Below the pieces are notes generated by a model. The model searched no databases and was not told where the DNA came from. It worked only from the letters and a program-made list of their open reading frames with translations. Shown in pieces: positions 8,441-16,316 of a stretch of DNA of 64,000 nucleotides (position 1 is its first letter; the number at the start of each line of letters is the position of its first letter). A program made the position numbers and the translations under genes. Source of the stretch: Streptomyces albus subsp. albus (GTDB taxonomy: Bacteria > Actinomycetota > Actinomycetes > Streptomycetales > Streptomycetaceae); NCBI RefSeq assembly GCF_000725885.1, contig NZ_JODR01000004.1, positions 62,001 through 126,000 on the forward strand, read 5' to 3'.

Positions 8441-9048
8441 CTGCCCGCCCCCCTGACGAGCTGGCAGCGGGCGCAGTAGCGGGCCTGCGGCACGATCATC
8501 AGCCGTTCCCGGGCGATGGGCCGCCCACACAGGTGGCACCGTCCGTACCGGCCCTGGTCCATGCGTTCCAGCGCGGCTTCCACGTCGGCCAGGACCATGC
8601 GGGCGCAGGCGGCGAGCTGGGCGCTGACCTCGGCCTGTGGGCTGACGCCGGCGTACTCGCCGGACCCGGCATGCTCGCCGGACCCAGCATGCTCGCCGAA
8701 CCCGGCCCGCGCACCGGCTCCGGCCTGGGCGTCGGCTCCGGCCCGCGCGTCGGTCCGGGAGCGTCCGCCGGCCCCGGCGCGTGCGCCGCCCGGGGCATCG
8801 GCCGCCTCGGCCGCAACGGCACCAGCCGCGCCAGCCGCGTCGGCCGCGTCGGCCACAACAGCACCAGTCGCACCGGCCGCGTCGGCCACAACGGCACGAG
8901 CCGCACCAGCCGCACCGGCGGTCAGGGCCGGCTGTGCCAGTTGTTCGCGGCGGAAGAGCCGTTGCTCGTTCAGGTTTTCACGGAGCGCGGCGAGGTCTTC
9001 CGGGGACAGTCGGGTCCCGCTCTCACCGGTGGTCCGGGTGTTCACCAC
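8437..9048 (-). CDS. DksA/TraR-type C4 zinc-finger protein with Ala/Gly-rich linker
   Basis: A 203-aa protein. The C-terminal CHLCGRP...CARC zinc finger and preceding helix (ALERMDQGRYGRC) match DksA/TraR proteins, which act in the RNA polymerase secondary channel. The family usually has about 110-150 residues; the excess here is a central low-complexity region (about residues 40-130) with repeats such as AGSGEHAGSGEYAG. The matching DNA has 18-bp repeats near 8660-8720. GTG 9048 (or GTG 9045) is the likely start, after GAGGGGTG. It is translationally coupled to the MreB-like gene, an unusual pairing. Confidence 0.75.
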   Translation of the reverse strand: MVNTRTTGESGTRLSPEDLAALRENLNEQRLFRREQLAQPALTAGAAGAARAVVADAAGATGAVVADAADAAGAAGAVAAEAADAPGGARAGAGGRSRTDARAGADAQAGAGARAGFGEHAGSGEHAGSGEYAGVSPQAEVSAQLAACARMVLADVEAALERMDQGRYGRCHLCGRPIARERLMIVPQARYCARCQLVRGAGR

Positions 9049-9103
9049 GTCACCCCTCGGGGCAGGGCAGGGTTGCTCGGGTCCGCTGGCGGCGCCGGCG
9101 CCG

Positions 9104-9454
9104 TCAGCCGGCGCGGCGCTGGCAGGCGACGCAGAACCGTACGTAGGGCAGGATCTCCAGGCGTTCGGCCGGGATGGGCTTGGCGCAGGACATGCAGGTC
9201 CCGTAGCTGCCGTCCTGGACGCGGCCGAACGCGGCGTCGATCTCGCCGAGGACCCGCTCCAGCGCCTCCCGCTGCGCGGCTTTGAGGTGCTCGTCGGTCT
9301 CGGGGCCGGCTTCGTCGAGGGCCCGCAGCTGGGTGAGCCGGGAGCCGCGTTCGTGTTCGAGGCGCTGGCGGGCCTCGTGCGCGGTCAGCCGCGCGGCGGC
9401 CACGGGCGGTGCGACGTCGGAGGACGTCGCGGTGTCGGAGGACTCGAAGGACAT
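9104..9454 (-). CDS. DksA/TraR-type C4 zinc-finger protein
   Basis: A 116-aa protein with DksA/TraR layout: N-terminal charged coiled-coil (ARQRLEHERGSRLTQLRALD) and C-terminal zinc finger CMSCAKPIPAERL...CVAC preceded by FGRVQDGSYG. Start ATG 9454 follows GTGAGGG. It is a paralogue of the neighbour 55 bp downstream, without the low-complexity insert, and may share its transcript. In Streptomyces such proteins modulate rRNA and stress promoters or antibiotic production; the specific role is not visible. It lies back to back with the sensor kinase gene over a 255-bp divergent region. Confidence 0.82.
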   Translation of the reverse strand: MSFESSDTATSSDVAPPVAAARLTAHEARQRLEHERGSRLTQLRALDEAGPETDEHLKAAQREALERVLGEIDAAFGRVQDGSYGTCMSCAKPIPAERLEILPYVRFCVACQRRAG

Positions 9455-9709
9455 GCCCTCACCGTGGCCGAAGCGGGCGGGAAAGCCCATGGGCCCTGGC
9501 ACCCATCTTGGCGGGGGCGCGGTACCCATCCGGGCGCGGCCACCCGGCCGCAGCGGTGCGGCCCATGTCCCCGCCGCGGCACCGTCGTCGCAGGCCCGCG
9601 CGGGTGCGTGCCCGGTACCGACGGCGCGGGCCGGACCGCCTGCCGCTGCCCGGACCGCGACGGCGGTGGCCGATAGTAGGGGCGTACGGATGAAGGAGGC
9701 GCGACACCG

Positions 9710-10672
9710 GTGTCCCTGTTCTGGCGGATCTTCGGGCTCAACGCCGTGGTGCTCGGCACCGCCACGGCGCTGCTGCTGTGGGCTCCGGTGACCGTCTCCG
9801 TGCCGGTGGTGCTGACCGAGGCGGTCATCCTGGTCGGGGGGCTGGCGGTGATGCTGGTCGCGAACGCGGCGCTGCTGCGGATCGGTCTGGCCCCGCTGGA
9901 GCGGCTCACCCGGCTGATGGCCACCGTCGATCTGCTGCGCCCCGGCCAGCGGCTGCCCGTGGACGGGCACGGCGGTGTCGCCGAGCTGATCCGCGCGTTC
10001 AACGCCATGCTGGAGCGGCTGGAGACCGAACGGGCCACCAGCAGTGCCCGCGCCCTGCTCGCCCAGGAGGCCGAGCGGCGCCGGATCGCCCAGGAACTCC
10101 ACGACGAGGTGGGGCAGAGCATGACCGCCGTGCTGCTGGAGCTCAAACGCGCCGCCGACCGGGCCGAGGAGCCGCTCAAGGGCGAGTTGCAGCAGGCGCA
10201 GGAGACCACCCGCGAGAGCCTGGAGGAGGTCCGCAGGGTGGCCCGGCGGCTGCGCCCCGGTGTACTGGAGGACCTGGGGCTCATCAGTGCCCTGACCTCG
10301 TTGGCGACCGATTTCGCCACCCATACGGGGCTGGACGTCCGCCGTCGCCTCTCGCCCCGGCTGCCGCCCCTGGAGCAGGAGACGGAGCTGGTGCTCTACC
10401 GCATCGCCCAGGAGGGGCTCACCAACGTGGCCCGGCACGCCGAGGCCGACCGTGTGGAGCTGAGCCTGTGGCCGGCGGACGACACGGTGGTGCTGACCGT
10501 CACGGACGACGGACGCGGCCCGGGCCTGGCCAAGGAGGGCGCCGGTATCCGCGGCATGCGGGAGCGGGCCCTGCTGATCGGTGCCGATCTGGACATCTCC
10601 CCCGCCCCGCAGGCCGGCACCGAGATCCGGCTGACCGTTCCCGTCTCCCGGAAGCGTCCCGAACATGACTGA
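9710..10672 (+). CDS. Sensor histidine kinase (HAMP-HisKA_3-HATPase)
   Basis: A 320-aa NarL-type kinase. Two N-terminal membrane helices (about residues 1-50) lead into a HAMP-like linker. The dimerisation box RRRIAQELHDEVGQ holds the phospho-accepting His131. The C-terminal HATPase_c domain follows (EGLTNVARHAEADRVELSL, DDGRGPG, GIRGMRERA). Start GTG 9710 is preceded by AAGGAGG. It overlaps the response regulator by 8 bp. There is almost no extracellular domain, so it probably senses the membrane or an intracellular signal. Confidence 0.92.
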   Translation: MSLFWRIFGLNAVVLGTATALLLWAPVTVSVPVVLTEAVILVGGLAVMLVANAALLRIGLAPLERLTRLMATVDLLRPGQRLPVDGHGGVAELIRAFNAMLERLETERATSSARALLAQEAERRRIAQELHDEVGQSMTAVLLELKRAADRAEEPLKGELQQAQETTRESLEEVRRVARRLRPGVLEDLGLISALTSLATDFATHTGLDVRRRLSPRLPPLEQETELVLYRIAQEGLTNVARHAEADRVELSLWPADDTVVLTVTDDGRGPGLAKEGAGIRGMRERALLIGADLDISPAPQAGTEIRLTVPVSRKRPEHD

Positions 10673-11321
10673 CACCCCCATCCGCATCCTGCTGGCCGAC
10701 GACCACGCCCTGGTGCGCCGCGGTGTGCGGCTCATCCTGGACGGCGAGCCCGATCTCCAGGTCGTCGCAGAGGCGGGCGAGGGCGCGGAGGCCGTCGCGC
10801 TGGCCCGCACCCACGAGATCGACCTGGCGGTGCTGGACGTGGCCATGCCGCGGATGACGGGGCTCCAGGCGGCGCGTGAACTCTCGGCGCTCAAGCCGCA
10901 GGTGCGCATCCTGATGCTGTCGATGCACGACAACGAGCAGTATTTTTTCCAGGCGTTGAAGTCGGGGGCGTCCGGTTACGTCCTCAAGTCCGTCGCCGAC
11001 CGGGATCTGGTGGCCGCCTGCCGGGCCGCGATGCGGGACGAGCCGTTCGTCTACCCCGGCGCGGTCACGGCCCTCATCCGCAACTATCTGGACCGGGTGC
11101 GGCACGGCGACGAGGTGCCCGACCAGGTGCTGACGGCCCGTGAGGAGGAGGTCCTCAAACTGGTCGCCGAGGGACACTCCTCCAAGGAGATCGCCGACAT
11201 CCTCGTCATCAGCGTCAAGACTGTGCAGCGGCACCGGGCCAATCTGCTGCACAAGCTGGGGCTGCGGGACCGGCTGGAGCTGACCCGGTACGCCATCCGG
11301 GCCGGGCTCATCGAGCCCTGA
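10665..11321 (+). CDS. LuxR/NarL-family response regulator
   Basis: A 218-aa response regulator. The receiver domain has acidic pair Asp12/Asp13, phospho-acceptor Asp58 (AVLDVAMPRMTG) and the VLKS lysine. The C-terminal LuxR helix-turn-helix has LTAREEEVLKLVAEGHSSKE then TVQRHRANLLHKLGL. It begins inside the kinase gene, so the two are co-translated. Likely targets include its own locus; nothing in the sequence names the regulon. Confidence 0.93.
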   Translation: MTDTPIRILLADDHALVRRGVRLILDGEPDLQVVAEAGEGAEAVALARTHEIDLAVLDVAMPRMTGLQAARELSALKPQVRILMLSMHDNEQYFFQALKSGASGYVLKSVADRDLVAACRAAMRDEPFVYPGAVTALIRNYLDRVRHGDEVPDQVLTAREEEVLKLVAEGHSSKEIADILVISVKTVQRHRANLLHKLGLRDRLELTRYAIRAGLIEP

Positions 11322-11398
11322 CCGTTCGTTGGCAGGCCGTCGGCACATCACGCCGGGACCGTCGGCACATCGCACCGAGATCCGGAGAGGGGGCGGGA

Positions 11399-11809
11399 AT
11401 GGCTCCGCCGTCGTACACCGCCCCGCGCCGGGGCCGGCCGCACCCGGCCGCGGCTCTCCTCGTCCTGTTCGCCGCGCTGGTGGCGTTCTTCGCCGGCGCG
11501 GCACCCGACGAGACGCCGACGGCCGTCACCGGGGCGCCGGCCGCCGCGACGGTCGCGGCGCACGGTGACGACGCGCCACAGGCCGACGACGGCCGGCTGA
11601 CCGCACATCTCGCGGTCGCCCGAACGCACTCCGAGACCGCCGGCAAACGGCTGGGGTCGCCCCCGTTGCCGGCCGGCGCTGCGCAGGCCGCGCTGCTTCC
11701 GCGGCCCGGCGCGGGTGACGCGCCGCCGGCCGGGGCGCCGCGGGCGGCGTCCGCCGAGCATGCCGCCGCCCACCACGGGCGGGGTCCGCCACCGCCTCCG
11801 AGCAGCTGA
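11399..11809 (+). CDS. Small secreted or membrane-anchored Ala/Pro-rich protein, unknown
   Basis: A 136-aa ORF with a good ribosome site (GGAGAGGGGGC before ATG 11399). After a basic start (PRRGRPHP) it has one hydrophobic segment, PAAALLVLFAALVAFFAGAA, which fits a signal peptide or single anchor, then a disordered Ala/Pro/His-rich tail. I do not recognise a family. Position 77 bp after the response regulator and 91 bp before secDF suggests it may be regulated by the two-component system. It could be spurious, but the signal-like start argues for a real gene. Confidence 0.5.
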   Translation: MAPPSYTAPRRGRPHPAAALLVLFAALVAFFAGAAPDETPTAVTGAPAAATVAAHGDDAPQADDGRLTAHLAVARTHSETAGKRLGSPPLPAGAAQAALLPRPGAGDAPPAGAPRAASAEHAAAHHGRGPPPPPSS

Positions 11810-11900
11810 CTTCCCTTTTCTTCTCTTCTTTTCCCCTTCCGCTGCCCCGCCGCGGCACGCCCTGCCGCGGCCCGCTGCGGTATGCCTGCTTGGAGGCTCC

Positions 11901-14414
11901 GTGACGCGTTCATCGCGTTCCCCGGCATCCCCGTCCCCACGTTCCTCCCGACCCCCGCGTTCCTCGCGTGCCTCGCGGGTGCGGGCGCTGGTGGCCCTGG
12001 CCACCGTGGCGCTGTCGGTGTTCATCACTTTGACCACACCGGTCCGTCTCGGGCTCGATCTGCGGGGCGGTACGCAGATCGTGCTGGAGACCCGGTCCAC
12101 GTCCACGACCAAGGCCGACGGCGCCGCCACCGACCGCACCGTCGAGGTGCTGCGCGGTCGTATCGACGCCCTCGGCGTGGCCGAACCGACCATCAACCGG
12201 TCCGGCGACAACCGGATCATCGTCGAGCTGCCCGGCGTGCAGGACCCGAAGGAGGCGGCCGAGGTCCTGGGCCGCACCGCGCAGCTCACCTTCCACAAGG
12301 TGCTCGGCCCCGCCGGTCCCGACACGGAGAAGGACACCGGCAAGGGCTCCGCCGAGAACGGCACCAAGGGCTCAACCAAGGACGACTCCGCCGAGGAGGG
12401 TTCCGGAAGGGACGACTCCGCCAAGGACGGTTCCGATGACGGCTCCAAGGAGAAACCCGGCAAGGACGGCACAAAGGACAGCGCCAACGACGGGCCGGAC
12501 AAGGAGCGGGTGCTCAAGGACGAGTCGGGCGACCGGCTGCGGCTGGCCCCCGCCTCGCTGACCGGCAACGACGTCAAGGGCGCCGACGCCCGGCTGGACC
12601 AGCAGCGCGGCTCCGGCTGGCACGTGACCGTCGACTTCAAGAAGGGCGGCAGCTCCGGCTGGGCGAAGCTGACCGGCGAGGCGGCCTGCCGGCCCCCGGG
12701 CGATCCGGCCCGGCGGGTGGCGATCGTCCTCGACGACAAGATCATCTCCTCGCCGCAGATCGATCCGTCGGTCGCCTGCCGTACCGGCATCACCGGCGGC
12801 TCCACCGAGATCACCGGCCGGTTCAGCGACGCCGAGGCCCGCGAACTGTCCCTGCTCATCAACGGCGGCGCCCTGCCCGTGCCGGTCGAGACCGTCGAAC
12901 AGCGCACGGTCGGCCCCACCCTGGGTGCCGAGGCCATCGAGGCCAGCGCCTGGGCCGCCGTCATCGGCACGGGCCTGACCGCGCTGTTCGTCCTCGTCGT
13001 CTACCGGCTGATGGGCGCCCTCGCCGTGGTCGCGCTGGGCTGCTACGGGCTGCTGTCCTACGCGGCGCTGGCCGCGCTCGGCGCCACCTTGACCCTGCCG
13101 GGGCTGGCCGGGTTCGTACTGGCCATCGGGATGGCCGTGGACGCCAACGTGCTCGTCTTCGAACGGGCCCGGGAGGAGTACGCCAAACAGCAGCGGGCCA
13201 GCGCCCGGGTGTCCCTGGTCGCCGGGTTCCGCAACGCCCTGAGCGCCATCGCCGACTCCAACATCACCACGCTCATCGCCGCCGGCCTGCTGTTCTTCCT
13301 GGCCTCCGGGCCGGTACGGGGCTTCGGCGTCACCCTGGGCATCGGCGTGCTGGCCTCCATGGTCAGCGCCCTGGTCATCACCCGCGTACTGGCCGAGTAC
13401 GCCGCGGCCCGCCGCTTCGTACGACGGCGGCCCCACATCTCCGGCATCGCGGGCATCGGTGTGGTGCGCGAGCGGCTGCTGCGCCGCGACCCGCAGTTGA
13501 TGCGCCGGCCGCGGCGGTGGCTGGCCGGCTCCCTCGTCGCCCTCGTCCTGGCCGGTTCGGGCCTGTTCGTGCGCGGCCTCGACTTCGGTGTCGAGTTCAC
13601 CGGCGGCCGTCTCATCGAGTACACCACCACCGAGAGCGTCGACCCGGAGAAGGCCCGCGCCGCCCTCGCCGACGCCGGCTTCCCCCGTGCGGTCGTCCAG
13701 TCCTCCGGCGACGGCGGACTGACGGTGCGCACGGACCGGCTGACCGACTCCGAGGAGACCAAGGTCACCCGCACGGTGGACGACGTGGCCGGCGGGGCGG
13801 AGAAACTCCGGGACGAGGTGGTCGGGCCCAGCCTCGGCGAAGAGCTGCGACGCGGCGCGCTCATCGCCCTCGGCGTGGCGCTGGGCACCCAGCTGCTCTA
13901 TCTGGCCGCGCGGTTCCGCTGGGTACTGGGAACGGCCGCGGTGGTGGCGATGATCCACGACGTGATCATCCTCGTGGGGGTCTTCGCCTGGCTGGGCAAA
14001 CCGATCGACGGGGTGTTCCTGGCCGCGCTGCTGACCGTCATCGGCTACTCCGTCAACGACTCCATCGTCGTCTTCGACCGGGTGCGGGAACTGGTGGGGC
14101 GGCACCGCGGCACACCGCTGCCGCAGCTCGCCAACCAGGCGATCCTCCAGACCGTGCCGCGCACCGTCAACACGGGCCTGGGGGCGGTCTTCATCCTTGC
14201 GGCGCTGGCGCTGCTGGGCGGCGACTCCCTCACGGACTTCGCCCTCGCCCTGCTCATCGGTCTGCTGGTGGGCACCTACTCGTCGGTGTTCACCGCCACA
14301 CCGCTGGCCCTGGAACTCGACGGCAGGCAGCGCCCGGCGGGCGGCGGCGGCACCGTGCCCGCGCGCCGGCGCCCGGCGGCCCGGGTCCCCGTCACGGGCG
14401 ACCGTCGCGGGTGA
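11901..14414 (+). CDS. secDF: SecDF fusion, protein-export membrane protein
   Basis: An 837-aa fusion of SecD and SecF, RND-type proteins that use proton-motive force to help Sec-exported proteins leave the translocon. The SecD half has GLDLRGGTQIVLE, DARELSLLINGGALP-type P1 sequence and VGPTLGAEAI; the TM region has IGMAVDANVLVFERAREE. The SecF half has DFGVEFTGGRLIEYTTTE and IGYSVNDSIVVFDRVREL. An insert of about 70 residues rich in Asp, Lys, Ser and Gly (around residues 137-205) interrupts the extracytoplasmic domain. GTG 11901 has TGGAGG upstream. Streptomyces normally also carry separate secD and secF, so this is probably a second system. Confidence 0.92.
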   Translation: MTRSSRSPASPSPRSSRPPRSSRASRVRALVALATVALSVFITLTTPVRLGLDLRGGTQIVLETRSTSTTKADGAATDRTVEVLRGRIDALGVAEPTINRSGDNRIIVELPGVQDPKEAAEVLGRTAQLTFHKVLGPAGPDTEKDTGKGSAENGTKGSTKDDSAEEGSGRDDSAKDGSDDGSKEKPGKDGTKDSANDGPDKERVLKDESGDRLRLAPASLTGNDVKGADARLDQQRGSGWHVTVDFKKGGSSGWAKLTGEAACRPPGDPARRVAIVLDDKIISSPQIDPSVACRTGITGGSTEITGRFSDAEARELSLLINGGALPVPVETVEQRTVGPTLGAEAIEASAWAAVIGTGLTALFVLVVYRLMGALAVVALGCYGLLSYAALAALGATLTLPGLAGFVLAIGMAVDANVLVFERAREEYAKQQRASARVSLVAGFRNALSAIADSNITTLIAAGLLFFLASGPVRGFGVTLGIGVLASMVSALVITRVLAEYAAARRFVRRRPHISGIAGIGVVRERLLRRDPQLMRRPRRWLAGSLVALVLAGSGLFVRGLDFGVEFTGGRLIEYTTTESVDPEKARAALADAGFPRAVVQSSGDGGLTVRTDRLTDSEETKVTRTVDDVAGGAEKLRDEVVGPSLGEELRRGALIALGVALGTQLLYLAARFRWVLGTAAVVAMIHDVIILVGVFAWLGKPIDGVFLAALLTVIGYSVNDSIVVFDRVRELVGRHRGTPLPQLANQAILQTVPRTVNTGLGAVFILAALALLGGDSLTDFALALLIGLLVGTYSSVFTATPLALELDGRQRPAGGGGTVPARRRPAARVPVTGDRRG

Positions 14415-14430
14415 GGGCACCCGTCCGAGC

Positions 14431-14458
14431 GGCCCCGCCGCGCTGTCGGCGGGGCCTT
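14431..14458 (+). terminator. Terminator after secDF
   Basis: A perfect 10-bp stem GGCCCCGCCG (14431-14440) / CGGCGGGGCC (14447-14456) with loop CGCTGT, 16 bp after the secDF stop and followed by TT. Confidence 0.75.
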
Positions 14459-14695
14459 CCGTCCACACGCAGCCAGCATGGTGGTTACGGACGGAACGAG
14501 TCTGGCACCGCCCACTGACACCGGCCCCCGCCCGCCCGGCAAGCCGGCGGGGGCCGCCGCGCCCCGAGGCCCGGCCCCTGGTACCCCCTCCCGCACCGGG
14601 CGCGGCCCCCGCCGTGCGGCCCGGCGAACGGGCCGGCGCCGGACCGGCCGGCAGCCCAGCGGCGGCGGCCCGGCGGACGGACCGGCGGGCGGCCG

Positions 14696-15730
14696 TCAGT
14701 CGGTGTCGTGTGCGAGGCGGTACAGGTCCGCCCACTGTCCGGCTGTCAGGGACTTCGGCAGGGCGGCCGGGCGCAGGCCCTGCTGCCGCAGCCAGCGAGC
14801 GGCCCGCTGCCGGGACAGACCCCGGACGGCGAGGGGAAGGGTCTCGGCCAGGCCCCGGCCCCGGCCGGTGAAGACCCGGTGCACGAGGTCCTGGTACCGC
14901 TGACGGTGCGCGGGTGCCAGCAGGGGCTCGGTGCGGCGGGTGACCGTCAGCAGACCGCCGTCCACCCCCGGGCGGGGCCGGAAGGCCGTCGCCGGTACCC
15001 GTCCGGCAAGCCGGAAGTCGTACCAGGGCCACCACTGGGCGGTCATCATCGTGGCGCCGCCCACCCCCGCGCGGCGGCGGGCGACCTCCCACTGGACGAG
15101 CAGTACGGCGTCCGTCCAGCCGGTGCCGTGCAGGATGCGGCGGAGCATCGCGGTGGTGCGGTGGAAGGGGAGGTTGCCGCAGAGCACATACGGACCGGCC
15201 GGGGCCTTCCAGCGCAGGAAGTCGGCGCGGAGGACGGTGGTGGAGGCGGCCGTACGGCGGTCGAGCCGCTCGGCGGTGCGGGCGTCCACCTCCAGCACGG
15301 TGAGCGGCCGGCCGAGCCTCTCCAGGGGCAGGGTGAGGGCGCCGTCGCCGCCGCCGATCTCGACCACGGCTCCGCGGGTGCGGGCCACGAGGGAGACGAA
15401 GGTGCGGATCGTCGCCGGGTCGGTGAGGAAGTTCTGGCCCAGTTCGTGCCGCCCTCCCCATGCGCCGCCGGGCGGCGTGCCAATGGCGTTCCGGCCGCGC
15501 TCGGCGTCCCTTCCGCCGGGCCGGCCGCCTGGCCGGTCGCCGGGGCCGGCGCCCCTCCGGCGCGGTGTGCGGGGCGTGCCGGGGCCGTGGGCCCCGCCGC
15601 GGGCGGGCTCGTCGGGGTGGGAGGTGCGAGGGGTGGAGTGGTCGCGGTGGGTGTGGGTGTGCCTGGGCACGGGCTCTCCGCTGCTTCGTGGGGAGCCGGG
15701 CAGCACAAGGGGACCGCCCGGCGTGGACAC
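14696..15730 (-). CDS. erm: Erm-type 23S rRNA adenine N6-methyltransferase (macrolide resistance)
   Basis: Residues from about 92 onward match Erm/KsgA methyltransferases: HELGQNFLTDPATI, SAM motif VVEIGGGDGALTLPL, the catalytic GNLPFHRTTAMLRRIL motif and a basic C-terminal domain. Erm methylates A2058 of 23S rRNA and blocks macrolide, lincosamide and streptogramin B binding. GTG 15730 gives 344 aa with a disordered, Arg/Pro/His-rich N-terminal extension; no good ribosome site precedes it. GTG 15670, after CGGAGAG, is an alternative start. No macrolide biosynthesis genes lie nearby, so it looks like a stand-alone resistance gene. A possible leader ORF and competing hairpins precede it. Confidence 0.9.
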   Translation of the reverse strand: MSTPGGPLVLPGSPRSSGEPVPRHTHTHRDHSTPRTSHPDEPARGGAHGPGTPRTPRRRGAGPGDRPGGRPGGRDAERGRNAIGTPPGGAWGGRHELGQNFLTDPATIRTFVSLVARTRGAVVEIGGGDGALTLPLERLGRPLTVLEVDARTAERLDRRTAASTTVLRADFLRWKAPAGPYVLCGNLPFHRTTAMLRRILHGTGWTDAVLLVQWEVARRRAGVGGATMMTAQWWPWYDFRLAGRVPATAFRPRPGVDGGLLTVTRRTEPLLAPAHRQRYQDLVHRVFTGRGRGLAETLPLAVRGLSRQRAARWLRQQGLRPAALPKSLTAGQWADLYRLAHDTD

Positions 15731-15736
15731 GCTGGG

Positions 15737-15779
15737 GCGGCGGTTTTCCGTGGAGGAGGGCCGCCGCTAGGGGCGGCGG
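15737..15779 (-). promoter_or_regulatory. Possible attenuator: three mutually pairing GC segments before erm
   Basis: Read on the minus strand, CCGCCGC (15779-15773), GCGGCGG (15767-15761) and CCGCCGC (15743-15737) can form either a 1:2 hairpin with a 5-nt loop holding the leader-ORF stop TAG, or a 2:3 hairpin ending 6 nt before GTG 15730. That is the layout of a translational attenuator. In so GC-rich a genome the pairing could be chance. Confidence 0.35.
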
Positions 15780-15844
15780 AGCCGCGTGAACGCGGCGCAG
15801 GCGGCGCAGGCGCAGCACGCGCAGGCGCAACAGCAGGCGGACAT
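15767..15844 (-). CDS. Possible cysteine-rich leader peptide upstream of erm (25 aa)
   Basis: ATG 15844 opens a 25-codon ORF, MSACCCACACCACAACAAFT then RLRRP, ending at TAG inside the first of the competing hairpins. Ten of 25 residues are Cys or sit in Cys/Ala runs encoded by imperfect GCGCCTGC-type repeats. Inducible erm genes are often preceded by short leader ORFs whose stalled translation opens the erm start. There is no strong ribosome site here, and a longer frame reaches back to 15973. Treat as a hypothesis. Confidence 0.3.
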   Translation of the reverse strand: MSACCCACACCACAACAAFTRLRRP

Positions 15845-15963
15845 GGGGCGCACTGTAGGCGCGGGGTACGGGGCGCACCAACCGGTTTTCGGGCCTGCTG
15901 CGCCCGGCGGCCGGCGGGGGGCGGCCGGGTGCGTGCCGTGGGCCGAGGTTGCAGGCTGGAAGT

Positions 15964-16185
15964 ATGACCCCACCCATAGTCGTGCACCCTCCGTCCCCCG
16001 CGGGAGGGCGGAGAGTGACCGCTCACACGGAAAGCCTCGGGGTCGCCCACCGCCCCGAGGACGTCATCGAGTTCCTGCGCCGGGCGGGTCTCGACCCCGC
16101 CGAGATCCAGCTCGACGACCCCTGTCTGATCGAGTGGCGGGGCGGCGGGCCCGAGGTGTGGGACCTGCCGGCGACGGGCACGTAG
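15964..16185 (+). CDS. Small conserved Streptomyces protein, unknown function
   Basis: A 73-aa protein: MTPPIVVHPPSPAGGRRVTA, then a helical region VIEFLRRAGLDP and an acidic end LIEWRGGGPEVWDL. This resembles a small hypothetical protein widespread in streptomycetes in which the VVHPPS...GGRRVT segment is conserved, so ATG 15964 is preferred. A GTG at 16015, eight bases after GGGAGG, is the alternative start (56 aa). No catalytic motif is visible. It precedes the radical SAM gene by 131 bp on the same strand. Confidence 0.65.
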   Translation: MTPPIVVHPPSPAGGRRVTAHTESLGVAHRPEDVIEFLRRAGLDPAEIQLDDPCLIEWRGGGPEVWDLPATGT

Positions 16186-16316
16186 CGCGCGGCGGCGGGC
16201 GGCGGCTCCGGGCGGCCGGGCGTACCAACCAAGAGGGCAGGTGTGCGGCCGATTCGGACGCGGGAGTACCGTCGGGTGAGCCCCCCCGGGCCGTGAAGTG
16301 AGGAGCCTGATCGCAC

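Noticed and set aside
12372..15977. A 1201-codon minus-strand open frame opposite secDF and across erm
   Set aside because: It is the GC-driven antisense shadow of secDF and of erm, with no recognisable domain.
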